A stretch of 64,000 bases of DNA from Clostridiales bacterium (GCA_012735495.1 JAAYHD010000027.1:1-64000), one strand, 5' to 3'. Counted from the stretch's first letter, positions 44,442-53,865 are shown. Notes: a model not told the origin generated them from the sequence alone. Numbers and translations: made by a program.

Positions 44442-44807
44442 ATGAATAATCCGGAAAACGATTACCTTAAGATAAAGCAAGGCGGACAAAGATTTGTTTT
44501 TGATATAGACGGAGTAATCGCTCGCCAGGCCAAGGATAACAATTATGCCCTAGCGGAGCCGAATAGGGAAATGATTGATATTATAAACAAATTATATGAT
44601 ATGGGAAACCATATTGTTTTATTTACCGCAAGAGGTTATGTTACCGGCATTGACTGGTCTTCGGTTACGAAGGAACAGCTGTCAAAATGGGGTTTGAAGT
44701 ATCATGAGCTTCATTTCGGCAAACCGAATGCGGACTACTATGTTGACGACAGGATGCTGCCGGTTGATTTTCTGTATAAATACTTCGGAGAGCATGCTGA
44801 TCAATAA
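44442..44807 (+). CDS. Small HAD-superfamily phosphatase
   Basis: The 121-residue product has the HAD motif I FVFDIDGVI (nucleophile and acid aspartates) at about residues 18-26, motif II FTARGY mid-protein, and motif IV YYVDDRML. It lacks a cap domain and resembles the phosphatases of capsule and nonulosonate loci. It may dephosphorylate the phosphorylated acid made by the NeuB-like enzyme downstream (inference). I start at ATG 44442 (GGGAGG at 44426-44431); ATG 44418 overlaps the maf stop and precedes that site. Confidence 0.75.
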   Translation: MNNPENDYLKIKQGGQRFVFDIDGVIARQAKDNNYALAEPNREMIDIINKLYDMGNHIVLFTARGYVTGIDWSSVTKEQLSKWGLKYHELHFGKPNADYYVDDRMLPVDFLYKYFGEHADQ

Positions 44808-44868
44808 AAATGTATGATTAAACACAGATGCAAAATTACTTCCGGTACGGAAGAGAAAGGTGGGGCAT

Positions 44869-45756
44869 ATGAATAAAACCATTGAATATAAGAATCCGAG
44901 ATTAATAGCCGAAATTGGCTGCAATCACAAGGGAGACATTGACATTGCCGTTGAGATGATAAAGATAGCCAAAATCTTCTGTGAGGTAGACGCAGTAAAA
45001 TTTCAAAAGAGAAACAACAGAGAATTATTAACCGAAGAACAATATAATGCGCCTCATCCAAACCCTTATCATGCGTACGGGGCTACATACGGAGAACACA
45101 GGGAGTTTCTGGAATTTACGGCGGAGCAGCATAAATTCCTCATGGAAAAATGCAAAGAATTTGGAATCACTTATTCCACGTCCGTATGGGATATGACTTC
45201 GGCAAAGGAAATAGCCGCTCTGAATCCGGTTATGATTAAGGTGCCGAGCGCGTGCAACAACCATTATGAGCTGCTATCCTGGCTATGCGACAATTATGGC
45301 GGCGAAATCCATGTTTCGGTGGGAATGACGACCAGGGAAGAAGAAGAAAAGCTGGTAAAGCTGTTTGAATCCAAGGGAAGAAACAAGGACCTGGTATTAT
45401 ATTCATGCACCTCGGGTTACCCGGTGCCTTTTGAAGATGTTTGCCTGCTGGAAATCAGCCGGCTGGTGGATACATACGGATCGACAGTCAAGGAAATAGG
45501 ATTTTCAGGACACCATAACGGAATAGCCATTGATATTGCCGCCTATACCCTGGGAGCGACCGTTATCGAAAGGCATTTTACCCTGGACAGAACATGGAAG
45601 GGGACCGACCATGCCGCATCCCTTGAGCCGGACGGACTGAGAAGGCTGAAGAGAAACCTTGTGGCTACATATAAGAGCCTTACGTATAAATCCGAAGAGG
45701 TTCTGCCCATCGAGGCGGAACAAAGAAATAAGCTGAAATACAGGAAACATTCCTGA
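44869..45756 (+). CDS. NeuB-family nonulosonate synthase without SAF domain
   Basis: Condenses phosphoenolpyruvate with an N-acyl sugar to make sialic, legionaminic or pseudaminic type acids. The 295-residue product has the TIM-barrel blocks LIAEIGCNHKGDIDIA, AVKFQKR, YSTSVWDM, KVPSACNNH and ERHFTLDRTWKGTDHAASLE. Typical NeuB enzymes of about 340-350 residues carry a C-terminal SAF (antifreeze-like) domain that helps bind the sugar of the partner subunit; it is absent here. The exact acid is undetermined. GAAAGGTGGGG precedes ATG 44869. Confidence 0.85.
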   Translation: MNKTIEYKNPRLIAEIGCNHKGDIDIAVEMIKIAKIFCEVDAVKFQKRNNRELLTEEQYNAPHPNPYHAYGATYGEHREFLEFTAEQHKFLMEKCKEFGITYSTSVWDMTSAKEIAALNPVMIKVPSACNNHYELLSWLCDNYGGEIHVSVGMTTREEEEKLVKLFESKGRNKDLVLYSCTSGYPVPFEDVCLLEISRLVDTYGSTVKEIGFSGHHNGIAIDIAAYTLGATVIERHFTLDRTWKGTDHAASLEPDGLRRLKRNLVATYKSLTYKSEEVLPIEAEQRNKLKYRKHS

Positions 45757-45770
45757 TACAGGTGTTTAGC

Positions 45771-46451
45771 ATGGGAAAAACAATTGCGTTCATTCCGGTC
45801 CGTGGCGGAAGCAAATCAATACCGCTAAAAAACATAAAAATAATAAACGGAAAGCCGTTGGTTTTCTGGACAGTACTTGCGGCACACAATTGCCCAGGAA
45901 TTGATGAAATATATGTCGCAACCGACAGCAGGGAGATTGCCGACACGGTAAATGGTTTTAGTTTTGAAAGGGTCAAGGTTATAGGCCGCAGTCCGGACAG
46001 CGCAACAGATACGGCAAGTACGGAAAGCGCCATGCTGGAGTTTGCGGATAACCATGATTTTGATGACATAATTTTGATACAGGCAACTTCTCCGCTGTTG
46101 ACCTCCGGGGACCTGGCCAGAGGCTTAAAGGAGTATGCCCGCGAGGATGTGGACAGCGTTCTGTCCGTGGTCAGGCAGAAAAGGTTTATCTGGAGCAGTG
46201 ACGGCAGGCATGTAAAACCTTGTAATTATGATATTTTTGCGCGGCCCAGGCGCCAGGAGTTTGACGGGTTCTTAGTTGAAAACGGAGCTTTTTATATTAC
46301 CTCGAAGGAGCTGCTGTTAAAGAGCGGATGCAGGATTTCCGGAAGAATTGCGGCTGTGGAAATGAGTGAAGAGACTTATTTTGAAATTGACGAGCCTTCC
46401 GACTGGATTATTGTAGAAGAACTTATGAAGCATAAGGGATTGCAGCAATAA
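45771..46451 (+). CDS. CMP-nonulosonate cytidylyltransferase, NeuA-like
   Basis: Activates the acid made by NeuB with CTP. The 226-residue product begins MGKTIAFIPVRGGSKSIPLK, the NeuA nucleotide-binding signature, followed by ATDSREIADT, LIQATSPLLTSGDL and the C-terminal EIDEPSDWIIVEE. ATG 45771 follows CAGGTG by six bases; a GTG at 45762 overlaps it. Only 14 bases separate it from the synthase gene, so the two act together. Confidence 0.88.
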   Translation: MGKTIAFIPVRGGSKSIPLKNIKIINGKPLVFWTVLAAHNCPGIDEIYVATDSREIADTVNGFSFERVKVIGRSPDSATDTASTESAMLEFADNHDFDDIILIQATSPLLTSGDLARGLKEYAREDVDSVLSVVRQKRFIWSSDGRHVKPCNYDIFARPRRQEFDGFLVENGAFYITSKELLLKSGCRISGRIAAVEMSEETYFEIDEPSDWIIVEELMKHKGLQQ

Positions 46452-46505
46452 AAGGTACGGTTTATGATAAACCGGCCAGCATAAGAAAGATACAGGGTAG
46501 AGGTT

Positions 46506-47558
46506 ATGATATCAATATGTATGATAGTTAAAAATGCGGAAAAGCACCTGGCAGGCTGCCTCAAAGCGTTGATGCCCCTGGGATATGAAATTGTGGTTGT
46601 GGATACCGGTTCTACGGACGGCACTAAGCAGATTGCCGGAGAATATACCGATAATGTTTATGATTTCGTCTGGCAGCAGGATTTTTCAGCGGCCAGGAAT
46701 TTTAGTATAAGCAAGGCATCAAATGAATACATACTTGTGATAGACAGTGACGAGGTGCTTGAGCATTTTAACAAGAAAGAGGTGGAAAGGCTAATCAGGC
46801 AGAATCCTGAAGGTGTAGGAAGACTGGTCATAAAGGACAGGTTTGAAAGAAACGGGGAGGTCTTTCGGGTTAACAGCCGGGTTGCCAGGTTATTTTCGAA
46901 AAGGTTATATCAATACAAAGGTAAGATTCATGAACAGCCGGCCCATATAGGAGAGGGCGAAATCCGGTACTATAATATTCCGGTGGAGGTAGACCATAGA
47001 GGTTACGACGGTACACTGGAAGAGCGGAAAAACAAAACTAACCGTAACATATCATTCCTGCTTAGGCAGCTTGAAGAAGAGGGCGACGACCCCTATACAA
47101 TGTATCAGCTGGGGAAGTCATATTATATGCAGGAGGATTACAAAACGGCTGCCGAATGGTTCGATAGGGCATTATATTTTGACCTTGATCCCGGGCTGGA
47201 ATATGTCCAGGATATGGTAGAAAGCTATGGATATGCCCTTCTGAATTCCCAGCAGTATGAAAAAGCAATGCAGCTTTTGGGTGTATACGATGAGTTTGCC
47301 GTAAGCGCGGATTTTGTCTATCTTATGGGCTTAATTTTTATGAACAACGCAAAGTTTTCGGAAGCGGTTGAGGAGTTTATAAAAGCAGCAGGAATGAAGA
47401 ACTGCAGGATGGAAGGAGTAAACAGTTTCAGGGCGTATTATAATATTGGTGTGATATATGAGTGCCTTGGCATAATTGATAAGGCAATATATTATTATAA
47501 AAAGAGCGGCAATTATGGGCCGGCGCTGTCAAGGCTGGAGCAGTTAGGGCATAAGTAA
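46506..47558 (+). CDS. Family 2 glycosyltransferase with TPR-like C-terminus
   Basis: The 350-residue product begins ISICMIVKNAEKHLAGCLKA and has VVDTGSTDGTKQIAGEY, DFSAARNFSISKASNEYILV and the DSDEVLE metal site, the GT2 (GT-A) fold at residues 1-220. The C-terminal ~130 residues have tetratricopeptide-like repeats (YQLGKSYYMQEDYKTAAEWF and YNIGVIYECLGIIDKAIYYY), which often hold a protein acceptor. This suits a glycosyltransferase acting on a protein such as flagellin, though the acceptor is not shown. Confidence 0.85.
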   Translation: MISICMIVKNAEKHLAGCLKALMPLGYEIVVVDTGSTDGTKQIAGEYTDNVYDFVWQQDFSAARNFSISKASNEYILVIDSDEVLEHFNKKEVERLIRQNPEGVGRLVIKDRFERNGEVFRVNSRVARLFSKRLYQYKGKIHEQPAHIGEGEIRYYNIPVEVDHRGYDGTLEERKNKTNRNISFLLRQLEEEGDDPYTMYQLGKSYYMQEDYKTAAEWFDRALYFDLDPGLEYVQDMVESYGYALLNSQQYEKAMQLLGVYDEFAVSADFVYLMGLIFMNNAKFSEAVEEFIKAAGMKNCRMEGVNSFRAYYNIGVIYECLGIIDKAIYYYKKSGNYGPALSRLEQLGHK

Positions 47559-47591
47559 CTGCGGTGGTATATTTTAGGCGGGTGAATGGTT

Positions 47592-48308
47592 ATGACATAT
47601 GCGCTGATATTTGCCGGCGGAACCGGATACGGCTTGGGTCCGGGCTCAAAACCGAAGCAGTTTTTGGAGCTGTACGGCAAACCGGTTATAATTTATACAT
47701 TGGAGCATTTCGAAAACCACAAGGATATTGACGAGATTGTGGTGGTATGCTTAGAGAGCCATATTGCAGAGCTGAAAAGACTGCTTGAGAGGTTTGGCAT
47801 AACCAAGGTGTCACTGGTTGTGCCGGGCGGCAAAACAGGACATGACTCAATTTACCTTGGTCTTGCCGCCATGAAGGGCAGGGCTAAGGATGACGACATT
47901 GTTTTAATCCATGACGGAGTTAGGCCCCTGATAACCGAAGAACTGATTTCCGAAAACATGGAAGCGGTTAAAAAATACGGGGCGGCCATAACCGTAGAGC
48001 CCGCAAGGGAAAGCGTCGTACAGAGCGACGACTGGACGAAAATCAGTGATGTGACCAACAGGAACCACGTATATATAGCCAAAGCTCCCCAGTCGTTTTA
48101 CTATAAACTTATACTGGACGCATATGAAAGGGCAAACATGGAAAACAGAAAAACCATAGATTCCGCCCAATTGTGCAGCTTATATGACATACCCATGTAC
48201 ATGGTGAGAAGCTCAAAAAACAATATTAAGATTTCAGTACCTGAAGATTACTACATGTTCAAGGCCTTGTATGAGGCCATGGAGAACCAGCAGATATTCG
48301 GCATATAA
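47592..48308 (+). CDS. IspD/TarI-like cytidylyltransferase, copy 1, altered motif
   Basis: The 238-residue product is of the IspD/TarI nucleotidyltransferase family (CTP plus sugar-alcohol phosphate to CDP-alcohol): IIYTLEHFENHKDIDEIVVV, GGKTGHDSIYLGL, LIHDGVRPLI, AKAPQSFYY. In the N-terminal loop the family reads GxGxRM...PKQ; here it reads GTGYGLGPGSKPKQ, so the Arg that contacts CTP phosphates is replaced by G14, while K22 is kept. It may be inactive or use a changed substrate. A closely related intact copy follows after 14 bases. ATG 47592 is preferred over 47586 on spacing to GGCGGGTG. Confidence 0.82.
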   Translation: MTYALIFAGGTGYGLGPGSKPKQFLELYGKPVIIYTLEHFENHKDIDEIVVVCLESHIAELKRLLERFGITKVSLVVPGGKTGHDSIYLGLAAMKGRAKDDDIVLIHDGVRPLITEELISENMEAVKKYGAAITVEPARESVVQSDDWTKISDVTNRNHVYIAKAPQSFYYKLILDAYERANMENRKTIDSAQLCSLYDIPMYMVRSSKNNIKISVPEDYYMFKALYEAMENQQIFGI

Positions 48309-48322
48309 AGAAGGTTGATAAA

Positions 48323-49039
48323 ATGAATACCGCGCTTGTTTTTGCCGGGGGAACCGGCAGAAGGATGAACAGCAGGGCCATACCAAAGCAGTTCATTGAA
48401 ATACATGGGAAACCAATCCTGATATATACCCTGGAGCATTTTGAGTATCACGAGGAAATTGACAATATGGTGGTTGTCTGTCTTAAGGACTGGATAGAGA
48501 GATTCAAGGGGCACCTGCACAGGTTCGGAATAACCAAGGTTACCGATATTGTTCCCGGAGGAGAGACCGGGCATGATTCCATATATAACGGTTTGCTTGC
48601 AATGAAAGGGAAGGCAAGACCCGATGATATTGTGCTTATCCATGACGGGGTCAGGCCTTTAATTACGGACGAGCTTATATCCGAGAACATCAGAACTGTG
48701 AAAAAATACGGCAATGCCATTACGGTGGAGCCGTCCAGGGAAAGCGTCCTGATAAGCAATGACAGTGATTTTATCTCAAGAGTACCAAAGCTTAGCCAGA
48801 TGTTTGTGGCAAAGGCCCCCCAATCCTTTTATTACAGCGATATAATGGATGTATATGACAGGGCACGGAGCGAAGGCTTTAAATCCATAGATTCCGCGCA
48901 CCTTATGAATACATACGGCAAAGACCTTTATATGGTAAAAAGCTCAAGGAATAATATCAAGATTACCGAACCGGCCGACTACTACCTGTTCAGGGAGTTA
49001 TGCAAAGCAAGCGAGAGCCAGCAGGTGTTCGGTATATAG
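48323..49039 (+). CDS. IspD/TarI-like cytidylyltransferase, copy 2, intact motif
   Basis: The 238-residue product parallels copy 1 over its full length. Its loop is complete: GGTGRRMNSRAIPKQ with R13, R14 and K22. Other blocks are GGETGHDSIYNGL, LIHDGVRPLITDEL, ESVLIS and NNIKITEPADYYLF. TarI-type enzymes make CDP-ribitol, while IspD acts in isoprenoid synthesis; the glycan neighbourhood and the CDP-glycerol phosphotransferase-like gene downstream favour a CDP-polyol role. The ending ESQQVFGI mirrors copy 1 (ENQQIFGI). Confidence 0.85.
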   Translation: MNTALVFAGGTGRRMNSRAIPKQFIEIHGKPILIYTLEHFEYHEEIDNMVVVCLKDWIERFKGHLHRFGITKVTDIVPGGETGHDSIYNGLLAMKGKARPDDIVLIHDGVRPLITDELISENIRTVKKYGNAITVEPSRESVLISNDSDFISRVPKLSQMFVAKAPQSFYYSDIMDVYDRARSEGFKSIDSAHLMNTYGKDLYMVKSSRNNIKITEPADYYLFRELCKASESQQVFGI

Positions 49040-49058
49040 CGCTGATGGGGAAAGAATT

Positions 49059-50399
49059 ATGAGGATTCACATAAAAAGAAAGCTTTTAGATATAATACAA
49101 ACGCTTGCGGATGCCAACAGTGCGATAGAAAAAAGCCTGGGGAAGGCGGATGCTTCCCACTTATGTGATGTGCTTACGGATTGCCAGCAGGGTGCAATCC
49201 ATGTGGGTGAACAGATTGAAGCCTCGGAAGGAGAGGGTACGCGGGTTGTATCCCTGCTTGAGGAGTATTGTGAAGAGGTTTACTGGCTGAGCCTAAGCCT
49301 TCATGATATCGGTAAGGCAAAAGGCCATATAAAACGGCTGGGCAGGTTGCTTCTTGACATACTTGACGGAATTAAAAACGATATAAAAAATGACAAGCTT
49401 GAAATTGTGTTTCTCCCGTACAGCGCTTCCATGTGGGACAGCCTTGAAAGCGTGTGGATGGCGGCGGACAAAAGTGAGAACTGCAATGCTTATGTCATTC
49501 CCATACCCTATTATGAAAAGAACCCCGATGGCTCACCGGGGAGGATGCATTATGAAGGGAATGAATTCCCCGGCTATGTCCCCATAACATCATGGGAAGA
49601 ATATAGTATCGAAGAGCGGAAGCCGGATATAATCTATATCCATAACCCTTATGACAATTTTAATAAATCCACGACCGTCCATCCAAGGTTTTATACCAGG
49701 GAGTTGAAGAAACACACGGGCATGCTTGTCTATATACCATACTTCGTGTCGGACGGAAACGTACCGGTTCATTTCTGCGTTCTTCCAGGGACAATGTATT
49801 CCGACAGGGTTATTGTGCAAACCGAGGAGCAGCGCGGTACATATATTTCCGAACTGAAGAAGGTTGAAAAGGAGAACAATCTTTCAGGGGTATTCGGAAA
49901 CCTTGAAGAAAAATTCCTGGTTTTAGGATCGCCCAAGTTTGACAAGGTCGCGGCCGCAACCAGGGAAAACGCCGAAGTGCCGGAGGAATGGAAAAGGTTG
50001 ATTTATAAAGCCGACGGGTCAAGAAAAAAGGTGATATTGTACAATACAACAATTCAGGCATTATTAAAGCATAATGACGCATATCTTGACAAGCTTGAGG
50101 ATACGCTTGGGTTTTTCTATGAAAATCGTGATGAGATTACGGTACTGTGGAGACCGCATCCCTTAATTGAGTCGACCATTTCTTCCATGAGGCCCAATTT
50201 GCTGGAAAGGTATATTAATATAGTTAATGATTATAAATCAAAAGCATACGGGATTTTTGACGACAGCGGGGACCTGCATAGGGCGATAGCCGTTTCGGAC
50301 GCCTACTTTGGTGATGGTAGCAGCGTTGCGGCATTATATAAAGCAACTGGAAAGCCTTACATGATACAGAACATGGAAGTGAGGATAAACACGCTATGA
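49059..50399 (+). CDS. CDP-glycerol phosphotransferase-like protein
   Basis: The 446-residue product joins an N-terminal helical region (residues 1-100) to a GT-B-like domain resembling the CDP-glycerol glycerophosphotransferase (TagB/TagF) family. The latter contains LGSPKFDKVAAATREN, VILYNTTIQALLKH, VLWRPHPLIESTI and the nucleotide-binding block SDAYFGDGSSVAALYKATGK. It follows two CTP-dependent cytidylyltransferases, as expected if they supply its CDP-polyol donor (inference). The next gene overlaps it by four bases (ATGA). Confidence 0.75.
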   Translation: MRIHIKRKLLDIIQTLADANSAIEKSLGKADASHLCDVLTDCQQGAIHVGEQIEASEGEGTRVVSLLEEYCEEVYWLSLSLHDIGKAKGHIKRLGRLLLDILDGIKNDIKNDKLEIVFLPYSASMWDSLESVWMAADKSENCNAYVIPIPYYEKNPDGSPGRMHYEGNEFPGYVPITSWEEYSIEERKPDIIYIHNPYDNFNKSTTVHPRFYTRELKKHTGMLVYIPYFVSDGNVPVHFCVLPGTMYSDRVIVQTEEQRGTYISELKKVEKENNLSGVFGNLEEKFLVLGSPKFDKVAAATRENAEVPEEWKRLIYKADGSRKKVILYNTTIQALLKHNDAYLDKLEDTLGFFYENRDEITVLWRPHPLIESTISSMRPNLLERYINIVNDYKSKAYGIFDDSGDLHRAIAVSDAYFGDGSSVAALYKATGKPYMIQNMEVRINTL

Positions 50400-51490
50400 G
50401 GTATGATGACAGGGACATGGTATGGAAACGGATTTGCGATGCCGGGGTTTTCTATATATACGGGGCACAGGTGGTTGCTTATGGTGTATATACGGCCATT
50501 AAGGAAGTTATAAATAAAAAACCCCGGGCATTTGTGGTCAGCTCCGTTGATAATAACCCTGCGTCGATAGAGGGAATTCCTGTATTGGAAATAGACGGAA
50601 ACATTGACAAGGAAGCCTTAATCATTGTTGCCGTTCCTGAAATATACCATAATGAGATAAGGCAGAAGCTGTGGGATTATAACCTGCATAATTTATTGTT
50701 TGTGGATACCCATGTGGAGTATCTGGTAATGAGCAGGTATTTTAAAGAACGCGGTTATTTTTTATTATTGGAAGACTTGCCGCTTGCCGGCAAAGAAACG
50801 GGTACATCCGGGGTTTCTATATTCATGGCAAAGCACCATAACGACAAGCCCCTTAAGAAGAAATATGATATTTCCCCGTGGATAATACCCGTGCAGGCGG
50901 GAGCGGCTCTGACAGATGCAAGCGTAGCTGAGCTAAAGGATAATGCTGGTGATAACATATCGCATAAGAATTATAAGTACTCGGAGCTTTCGGTCACCTA
51001 TTGGGCATGGAAGAACAGGGACGATGATTACCTGGGCATATGCCATTACAGGAGAATGCTGCTTCTTAATGATGACGATATCCGCAGAATAAAGCAAAAC
51101 GGCGTAAATGCCGTGCTGCCCCTGCCCTTTGTGTGCCACCCGGATGCCTCAGGGCAGTATGGGCGGTATATTTCTGACGAAGATCAAGAGAAATTGTTCC
51201 AGGCATTATATGAAGTGTACCCCGAGTATTACAGCGCGGCAAAAAGCATACTTAAACAGCAATACCTCTATAACTATAATATGTTTCTTGCGGACAGGCA
51301 GACATTTAATAAATATTGTGAATGGATGTTTCCCGTGCTTGAACGGGCGGAAAAGCTATGCGAGACAAAAAGTGCGGAAAGAACGGACAGGTATCTCGGG
51401 TACTTTGGGGAAGTGTTGACAGCCGTGTATTTTCTATATAATAAAGACAATTTCAAAATCGCTCATGCCGAAAAAGTATGGATGGTGTAA
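50396..51490 (+). CDS. Rossmann module plus DUF4422 glycosyltransferase
   Basis: The 364-residue product has two parts. Residues about 17-105 are a Rossmann-like module (YIYGAQVVAYGVYTAIKEV, DNNPASIEGIPVLEI). Residues about 130-364 are a DUF4422 domain with SELSVTYWAWKNRDDDYLGI followed by CHYRRM, and a C-terminal YLGYFGEVL, a family of probable glycosyltransferases in capsule loci. The module recurs in four other proteins downstream. It overlaps the previous gene by four bases and the Stealth gene follows two bases after its stop. Confidence 0.78.
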   Translation: MRYDDRDMVWKRICDAGVFYIYGAQVVAYGVYTAIKEVINKKPRAFVVSSVDNNPASIEGIPVLEIDGNIDKEALIIVAVPEIYHNEIRQKLWDYNLHNLLFVDTHVEYLVMSRYFKERGYFLLLEDLPLAGKETGTSGVSIFMAKHHNDKPLKKKYDISPWIIPVQAGAALTDASVAELKDNAGDNISHKNYKYSELSVTYWAWKNRDDDYLGICHYRRMLLLNDDDIRRIKQNGVNAVLPLPFVCHPDASGQYGRYISDEDQEKLFQALYEVYPEYYSAAKSILKQQYLYNYNMFLADRQTFNKYCEWMFPVLERAEKLCETKSAERTDRYLGYFGEVLTAVYFLYNKDNFKIAHAEKVWMV

Positions 51491-51492
51491 TT

Positions 51493-52506
51493 ATGAATGA
51501 CAAAATTGACATTATCGTGCCATGGGTTGACGGGTCCGACCCCGAATGGATAAGGGTTAAGGAGGAGTGCCTGCTAAGATACGGGGCGGAGGAAAAATCC
51601 GCGGCAAAAAACAGGTTTCAAAGCTGGGACAACCTGCAGTATTGGTTCCGCGCGGTTGAGAAGTATATGCCCTGGGTTAACAAGGTATTCTTCGTGACAT
51701 GGGGGCATGTCCCGAAATTCCTTAATACGGAATATCCGAAGTTAAGGATTGTAAAACACGAAGAGTACATACCGGAGGAATATTTGCCCACTTTCAACTC
51801 AAACACAATAGAGATGAATTATCACCGGATTAAGGACTTATCCGAGAATTTTATAATATTCAATGATGATTTCTTCCCGCTTCAGCCGATAGAGGAGACG
51901 TATTATTTCAGGGATAATATTGTCTGTGATGAAGCGGTTGAGGGGATCATAATTCCGACCCGGATAGGCGGGGCATCCAATATGTTCAGGTATGTCCAGG
52001 TCAATAACATGATGATAATTAACAAGTACTTTAACAAGCGTGAAGTGCAAAAAAAGCATTGGGACAAATGGTATTGCGAGGATTACGGCGAGTTGCTTGA
52101 ACGGACAAAATCCCTCAATTATTGGTATACCTTCCCCGGATTCCGGGATCCCCATGTTGCAAGCGCGATGAAGAAATCGGTGCTGGCGCGCTTGTGGGAA
52201 CTGGAGGGAGAAGCGCTTGACAGGGCGTCAAGGAACCGCTTCAGGGCACATACCGACGTATCCCAGTACCTTATACGGTACTGGCAGATTTGCTCCGGAG
52301 AGTTTTATCCAAGGCGCACGCTCGGCAAGACGTACGAGGTGGATATGGAGAACTGCAGTGAGGTTGTCGATGTTATAAAGGGGCACAAGCAGCAGATGAT
52401 AAGCATAAATGAAAACTGCGGCGAAGAAGAGTTTGAGGTAATCAAACAAGAAATAAATAAGGCATTTGAATATATATTGCCTGAAAAGTCTGGTTTTGAG
52501 AAATGA
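51493..52506 (+). CDS. Stealth-family sugar phosphotransferase
   Basis: Stealth proteins transfer a hexose-1-phosphate to build phosphodiester-linked glycans. The 337-residue product has conserved region 1 (IDIIVPWVDGSDPEW), region 2 (RFQSWDNLQYWFRAVEKYMP), region 3 (FNSNTIEMNYHRIKDLSENF, then IFNDDFF) and region 4 (RFRAHTDVSQY), in the right order. The catalytic-site aspartates of region 3 are present. ATG 51493 is chosen over 51478, which lies inside the previous gene. Confidence 0.88.
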   Translation: MNDKIDIIVPWVDGSDPEWIRVKEECLLRYGAEEKSAAKNRFQSWDNLQYWFRAVEKYMPWVNKVFFVTWGHVPKFLNTEYPKLRIVKHEEYIPEEYLPTFNSNTIEMNYHRIKDLSENFIIFNDDFFPLQPIEETYYFRDNIVCDEAVEGIIIPTRIGGASNMFRYVQVNNMMIINKYFNKREVQKKHWDKWYCEDYGELLERTKSLNYWYTFPGFRDPHVASAMKKSVLARLWELEGEALDRASRNRFRAHTDVSQYLIRYWQICSGEFYPRRTLGKTYEVDMENCSEVVDVIKGHKQQMISINENCGEEEFEVIKQEINKAFEYILPEKSGFEK

Positions 52507-52515
52507 GGATTGCAA

Positions 52516-53832
52516 ATGTATAAGGTATCTGTGGTTATCCCGGTATATAATGCGCAGGAATACTTGAGAGAATGCCTGGAATCAGTCAGGAACCAGACAC
52601 TTAAAGAAATACAGGTTATTTTGGTCGACGACGGTTCCACGGACGGTTCGCGTAAGATTCTTGACGAATATGTTCAGAAAGATGATCGGTTTCTTCTTTT
52701 AAAACAGGAAAATCAATATGCAGGTACAGCGAGAAATAACGGTATGAGAAAAGCCTGCGGTGAATATATTTGCTTTCTTGATGCAGATGATTGTTTTGAG
52801 CATACCATGCTGGAAGATATGTATGAACAGGCTAAGGAACATAATTCCGATATTGTCATCTGTAACGGGTATTTGTTTGACTCAGTCACAAAAGAAATAC
52901 AGGAGCCGACATGGCTTCTTAGAAGCGAATACACTACCGCCAAACCATATGATTTTTCGTATAAAGACGTGCCTGAAAGGATTTTCCAAATTACCATAGG
53001 CGTACCATGGAATAAATTATATAAAAGGTCTTTTGTCGAGGAAACCGGTATACAATTTCAAGAGATTAAAAGATGTAATGATGAGTATTTTGCCAATATG
53101 TCGCTTATTCTTGCCGGGCATATAGCCATATTAAATAAAAGACTGATTTATTACCGTATAAACAATCCCGACAGCTTGCAAGGAATGAGTAATCTTACCG
53201 AGCCTTCATTTGATTTTTATAAGGCTCTTATCGCCATACAGAATGAATTATATGCCAGGAATATATACCAATTGGTTGAAAGAAGCTTTGTGAGCAAATG
53301 TTTGTCATCCTGTATTGCAGCCCTAAGAAAGCAAAAAAGCTTTTATAATTTTTCCGCTGTTTATAATTTCTTAAAAGATAAGGCATTCGGAGATTTAAAT
53401 ATCGGAAAACATAGCAAAGAGTTTTACTACAGTAATTTTGACATATATTCCGATATTATGAAATATAGCCCGGAAGAGTTTTTGTTTAATGAGAATATGA
53501 AGTTTTTAAAAGGAGGTAAAGCGCATTACTTTTTTCCGTTTGCCAAATTGGAGGGGGTGCGCAATATAGCTTTATACGGCGCGGGTAAAGTCGGAAAGGC
53601 GTTTTGGCACCAGCTGACCAATAATAATTATTACCGCATGGCGGCGTGGTTTGATGTTAAATTTGAAGAGTATAAAAAGACAGGCTTGCCTGTAACAGAT
53701 CCAAAGGATATCAGGAATCATGAATTTGACAAGATTGTAATTGCCATTGAAGACAGGAAGGTAGCCGAGTCGGTTTATAGATATATATCAGAACAAGGCA
53801 TACCTGAAAGCAAGATTATCTATGGATTATAA
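52516..53832 (+). CDS. Family 2 glycosyltransferase plus Rossmann module
   Basis: The 438-residue product begins MYKVSVVIPVYNAQEYLREC, with VDDGSTDGSRK, ARNNGMRKACGEYICF and the DADD metal site: a GT2 domain at about 1-250. A helical linker follows, and residues about 349-438 form a Rossmann-like module (NIALYGAGKVGKAFWHQL, AWFDVKFEEYKKTGLPV). The same module is seen in its neighbours. Base composition becomes more AT-rich from this gene onward. Start ATG 52516 follows GAGGAT; TTG 52510 is possible. Confidence 0.85.
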   Translation: MYKVSVVIPVYNAQEYLRECLESVRNQTLKEIQVILVDDGSTDGSRKILDEYVQKDDRFLLLKQENQYAGTARNNGMRKACGEYICFLDADDCFEHTMLEDMYEQAKEHNSDIVICNGYLFDSVTKEIQEPTWLLRSEYTTAKPYDFSYKDVPERIFQITIGVPWNKLYKRSFVEETGIQFQEIKRCNDEYFANMSLILAGHIAILNKRLIYYRINNPDSLQGMSNLTEPSFDFYKALIAIQNELYARNIYQLVERSFVSKCLSSCIAALRKQKSFYNFSAVYNFLKDKAFGDLNIGKHSKEFYYSNFDIYSDIMKYSPEEFLFNENMKFLKGGKAHYFFPFAKLEGVRNIALYGAGKVGKAFWHQLTNNNYYRMAAWFDVKFEEYKKTGLPVTDPKDIRNHEFDKIVIAIEDRKVAESVYRYISEQGIPESKIIYGL

Positions 53833-53836
53833 AATA

Positions 53837-53865
53837 TTGAATATGGGGCTTAATATAGCTAAAAT
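53837..53865 (+). promoter_or_regulatory. Possible sigma-A promoter before 53923
   Basis: TTGAAT (53837-53842), 17 bases, and TAAAAT (53860-53865) lie in a 90-base spacer, the longest between 46.5 and 61.5 kb. It could serve the five AT-rich genes downstream. AT richness makes chance matches likely. Confidence 0.4.
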
